Shown in pieces: positions 62,074 to 64,000 of a stretch of 64,000 bases of DNA (position 1 is its first letter; each line of letters starts with the position of its first letter). Under the pieces are notes generated by a model that saw only the letters and a list, made by a program, of their open reading frames with translations, was not told where the DNA came from and made no database searches. The stretch covers positions 186,001 to 250,000 of the forward strand of contig NZ_CP097321.1 in the NCBI RefSeq assembly GCF_023515995.1, written 5' to 3'. Made by a program: the position numbers and the translations under genes. The DNA comes from Candidatus Mycobacterium methanotrophicum (GTDB taxonomy: Bacteria; Actinomycetota; Actinomycetes; Mycobacteriales; Mycobacteriaceae).

Positions 62074-63016
62074 GACGTTTTCTCAGTAATTTCCGCGTTG
62101 GAGAGTCGATAGTACGATCGCGGCGGCAACAACTGCGCCAATCCTGGTTGGGCACAGGCGGATTCGACGGAGGCAGCGCCAACGCTGTTTGAGTTCGGCG
62201 TTGGCGCGTTCACCGATGGCACGCGCCGCGGTGAGCAGCATGTTGTAGCTCTGATTCTCCACGGCCAGGCCGCGGCCCTTGACCGGAGTGTGCACCCCGA
62301 TCCCCGCTCCTTCGTAGCCCTTGTCGGCCAGCGTCGGCACCCCGTCGGCCGCGGACTTGTACAGCGCGCCCAGGCAGTGCGCGCGGGCGGCGGTGATGTC
62401 GTGCACGCTGCCCGGCTCGACCTCGCTCGACCACACCGGGAACCCGCCCGGGTCGGCCAGTATCTGCACATTGCCGCCCTGGGTTTTGTGCTTGCCCGAA
62501 TACCACCGGTGATGGCCGGCCTCGTTGCGCTCGTCCACCCGGTCGATGGCGATCAGCGTCCCGTCCAGCGTCACGTGCGACCACTGTTCGGCCTTGGCCC
62601 GGTCGAGCACTTCGTGCAGGTCAGGAGCTTGTTCGGCGATCACGTCGATCGCCTCGTGCAGATAGCGGTAGCTGGTGGAGATCGGCAGCCCGGCCTCCAT
62701 CGCCAACAACCGGATCGGGGCGTCGTCGCGGAACCACCGCAGCACCAGCTTGGCCTGCGTGCGCACCGTACCCGACCGCCGCCCGGCCCGCGTTCTGATC
62801 TCGCGCCGGTGAACGTGCAGCAGCGCGGTCACATGCAGCAGGGTTTCCTCCGGCACGTCGCAGATGGCAGAGTAGGTGAACACGTGGGGTCCTTTGCAGC
62901 GGAGCGGGTTTCCTCGTCGAAACCGAATCCTTGAGCAAGGACCCCACGCCCAGCCACTACGACACGCCTGAAACTCCAGTCACAACAAACTCACAAGCCC
63001 CAAGTGAGAAAACCTC
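62074..63016 (-). mobile_element. Inner IS5-family element (943 bp)
   Basis: A complete copy inserted in the outer one, same orientation, with a 3-bp ATT duplication (62071-62073, 63017-63019). The A-N-T target form in both copies fits the ISL2-type subgroup. Sequence is essentially identical to the outer copy, so the event is recent. Confidence 0.9.
62083..62883 (-). CDS. IS5-family transposase (inner, intact)
   Basis: 266 residues. Helical N-terminus (VPEETLLHVTALLHVHRREI), HTH-like APIRLLAMEAGLPISTSYRY, then DDE domain: EQWSHVTLDGTLIAIDRVDE, VHDITAARAHCLGALYKSAA, TLADKGYEGAGIGVHTPVKG, MLLTAARAIGERANAELKQR with the catalytic Glu. Single uninterrupted frame, so probably functional. Confidence 0.92.
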   Translation of the reverse strand: MFTYSAICDVPEETLLHVTALLHVHRREIRTRAGRRSGTVRTQAKLVLRWFRDDAPIRLLAMEAGLPISTSYRYLHEAIDVIAEQAPDLHEVLDRAKAEQWSHVTLDGTLIAIDRVDERNEAGHHRWYSGKHKTQGGNVQILADPGGFPVWSSEVEPGSVHDITAARAHCLGALYKSAADGVPTLADKGYEGAGIGVHTPVKGRGLAVENQSYNMLLTAARAIGERANAELKQRWRCLRRIRLCPTRIGAVVAAAIVLSTLQRGNY

Positions 63017-63637
63017 ATTGCCGCCCTGGGTTTTGTGCTTGCCCGAATACCACCGGTGATGGCCGGCCTCGTTGCGCTCGTCCACCCGGTCGATGGCGAT
63101 CAGCGTCCCGTCCAGCGTCACGTGCGACCACTGTTCGGCCTTGGCCCGGTCGAGCACTTCGTGCAGGTCAGGAGCTTGTTCGGCGATCACGTCGATCGCC
63201 TCGTGCAGATAGCGGTAGCTGGTGGAGATCGGCAGCCCGGCCTCCATCGCCAACAACCGGATCGGGGCGTCGTCGCGGAACCACCGCAGCACCAGCTTGG
63301 CCTGCGTGCGCACCGTACCCGACCGCCGCCCGGCCCGCGTTCTGATCTCGCGCCGGTGAACGTGCAGCAGCGCGGTCACATGCAGCAGGGTTTCCTCCGG
63401 CACGTCGCAGATGGCAGAGTAGGTGAACACGTGGGGTCCTTTGCAGCGGAGCGGGTTTCCTCGTCGAAACCGAATCCTTGAGCAAGGACCCCACGCCCAG
63501 CCACTACGACACGCCGAAAACTCCAGTCACACCAGACTCACGAGCCCCAAGTGAGAAAACCTCAGTACGGATTCCTCGGGATAACTATTCGTGCTTACGC
63601 TGCCCGTCTCTGTCGTGTATCTGGAGAGGAGCAGCAA

Positions 63638-64000
63638 ATGAGCGGATCTGTGGGCGGGGTGATCGGGCGGGCAGACGACGTGGTTGCCGGGCTGGGGCAT
63701 GCGTCGTCGACGTTGTGGCAGTACCGGTGGGCGTGGTCGCAGTTCGAGTCGTTCTGTTCACGCGAGGGCACGGACGAGGTCACGGACGACGTCGTCGCGT
63801 CTTTCTTACGGTTCGTGGCCGAGGAGCACCGGCAGGGGCGGATCAAGGATTGGAAACGCAAGCTGCTGCGCAAGTCGGCGTTGGTGCTGGCCGAGGTGGC
63901 GGTGACGGGTTCGTACCGGTGGCGGCAGTCGCGCCGGTCGCACCCGAATGACGTGCTGAACGTTGCGTTCCGGCCGGTTCAGGAGCAGTTCGAGGCGTGG
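63638..64000 (+). CDS. Tyrosine recombinase/integrase N-terminal part (3' partial)
   Basis: ATG 63638 with GGAGAGGA upstream; the frame is open to the window edge (121 codons visible). Core-binding helical domain: ASSTLWQYRWAWSQFESFCS, DDVVASFLRFVAEEHRQGRI, KSALVLAEVAVTGSYRW. The catalytic R-H-R-Y domain would lie beyond the window. Such genes often occur as clusters of several recombinases in actinobacterial transposons; the truncated recombinase at 48554 may belong to a similar cluster. Confidence 0.75.
   Translation, partial: MSGSVGGVIGRADDVVAGLGHASSTLWQYRWAWSQFESFCSREGTDEVTDDVVASFLRFVAEEHRQGRIKDWKRKLLRKSALVLAEVAVTGSYRWRQSRRSHPNDVLNVAFRPVQEQFEAW

Larger units (their letters stand above)
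61675..63563 (-). mobile_element. Outer IS5-family element split by an identical inner copy
   Basis: Left part 61675-62073 (399 bp) and right part 63020-63563 (544 bp) add up to 943 bp, exactly the inner element's length. Ends GACGTTTTCTCA and (complement) GAGGTTTTCTCA. A 3-bp AGT duplication flanks it (61672-61674, 63564-63566). Its transposase is broken into 61684-62070 and 62957-63430 by the insertion. Confidence 0.88.

Noticed and set aside
61675..63563. CRISPR-like repetition at the right end
   Set aside because: The repeats are two nested copies of a 943-bp IS5 element; there are no short regularly spaced repeats and no cas genes anywhere in the window.
1..64000. tRNA, rRNA or known riboswitch
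   Set aside because: I scanned for cloverleaf-like and conserved rRNA stretches and for leader structures upstream of amt and the permease and found none I could support. A tRNAscan-SE and Rfam search would settle this.

Overview
The window is high-GC actinobacterial DNA and almost certainly mycobacterial. Supporting genes are a WXG100/ESX-type pair resembling Rv0025/Rv0026, a secreted DUF732 protein, a DnaB close to mycobacterial DnaB, a DUF2637 protein, and IS families typical of mycobacteria. It reads as an accessory replicon, probably a large and possibly linear plasmid: there are no core chromosomal operons, tRNA or rRNA genes, and insertion sequences and pseudogenes are dense.

Region 1 (1-17.7 kb) is the replicon backbone, nearly all on the plus strand and tightly coupled by ATGA/GTGA overlaps. 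It begins with phage/plasmid-type DNA-modification genes: a helicase-associated-domain protein, a nuclease::DUF5131 chimera, a D12 adenine methylase and an N-truncated DNA methylase. A winged-helix Rep-like protein and an intein-less DnaB helicase follow. Then comes an operon of a DEDD 3'-5' exonuclease, a 1088-residue protein related to the Streptomyces telomere-associated protein Tap, a Tpg-like terminal protein and a second helix-turn-helix protein. This last block is the most interesting system in the window: it looks like a telomere-maintenance (end-patching) module. Its Tap homologue is internally duplicated and its C-terminal half carries motifs like those of protein-primed family B polymerases.

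Region 2 (17.7-30.2 kb) is decaying cargo: aldo/keto reductase pseudogenes, an XRE/DUF2637 pair, IS701-like, IS630 and IS1380 elements, truncated ESX-type and DUF732 genes, and a degraded amino-acid permease. Region 3 (30.2-35 kb) carries an ammonium transporter and a damaged methylamine N-demethylase cluster (heme-dependent oxidative N-demethylase, VanB-type reductase, small zinc subunit). A second, intact copy of that cluster lies at 55.2-60.0 kb with a cupin, an APC permease and a zinc-ribbon membrane protein. Together they suggest a past or present role in using methylated amines as carbon or nitrogen source.

Region 4 (36-55 kb) and the right end (60.3-63.6 kb) are nested mobile elements. 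Three 1514-bp IS110 copies, two IS3 copies, an IS21 element, an ISL3 element, two group II introns, two copies of a 282-bp ISL3-type MITE and an IS5 element inserted in its own copy can be resolved, several to exact target-site duplications. The MITE disrupts the N-demethylase gene and one IS110 transposase. The second group II intron is itself interrupted by ISL3 and IS110. The window ends inside a tyrosine recombinase gene.
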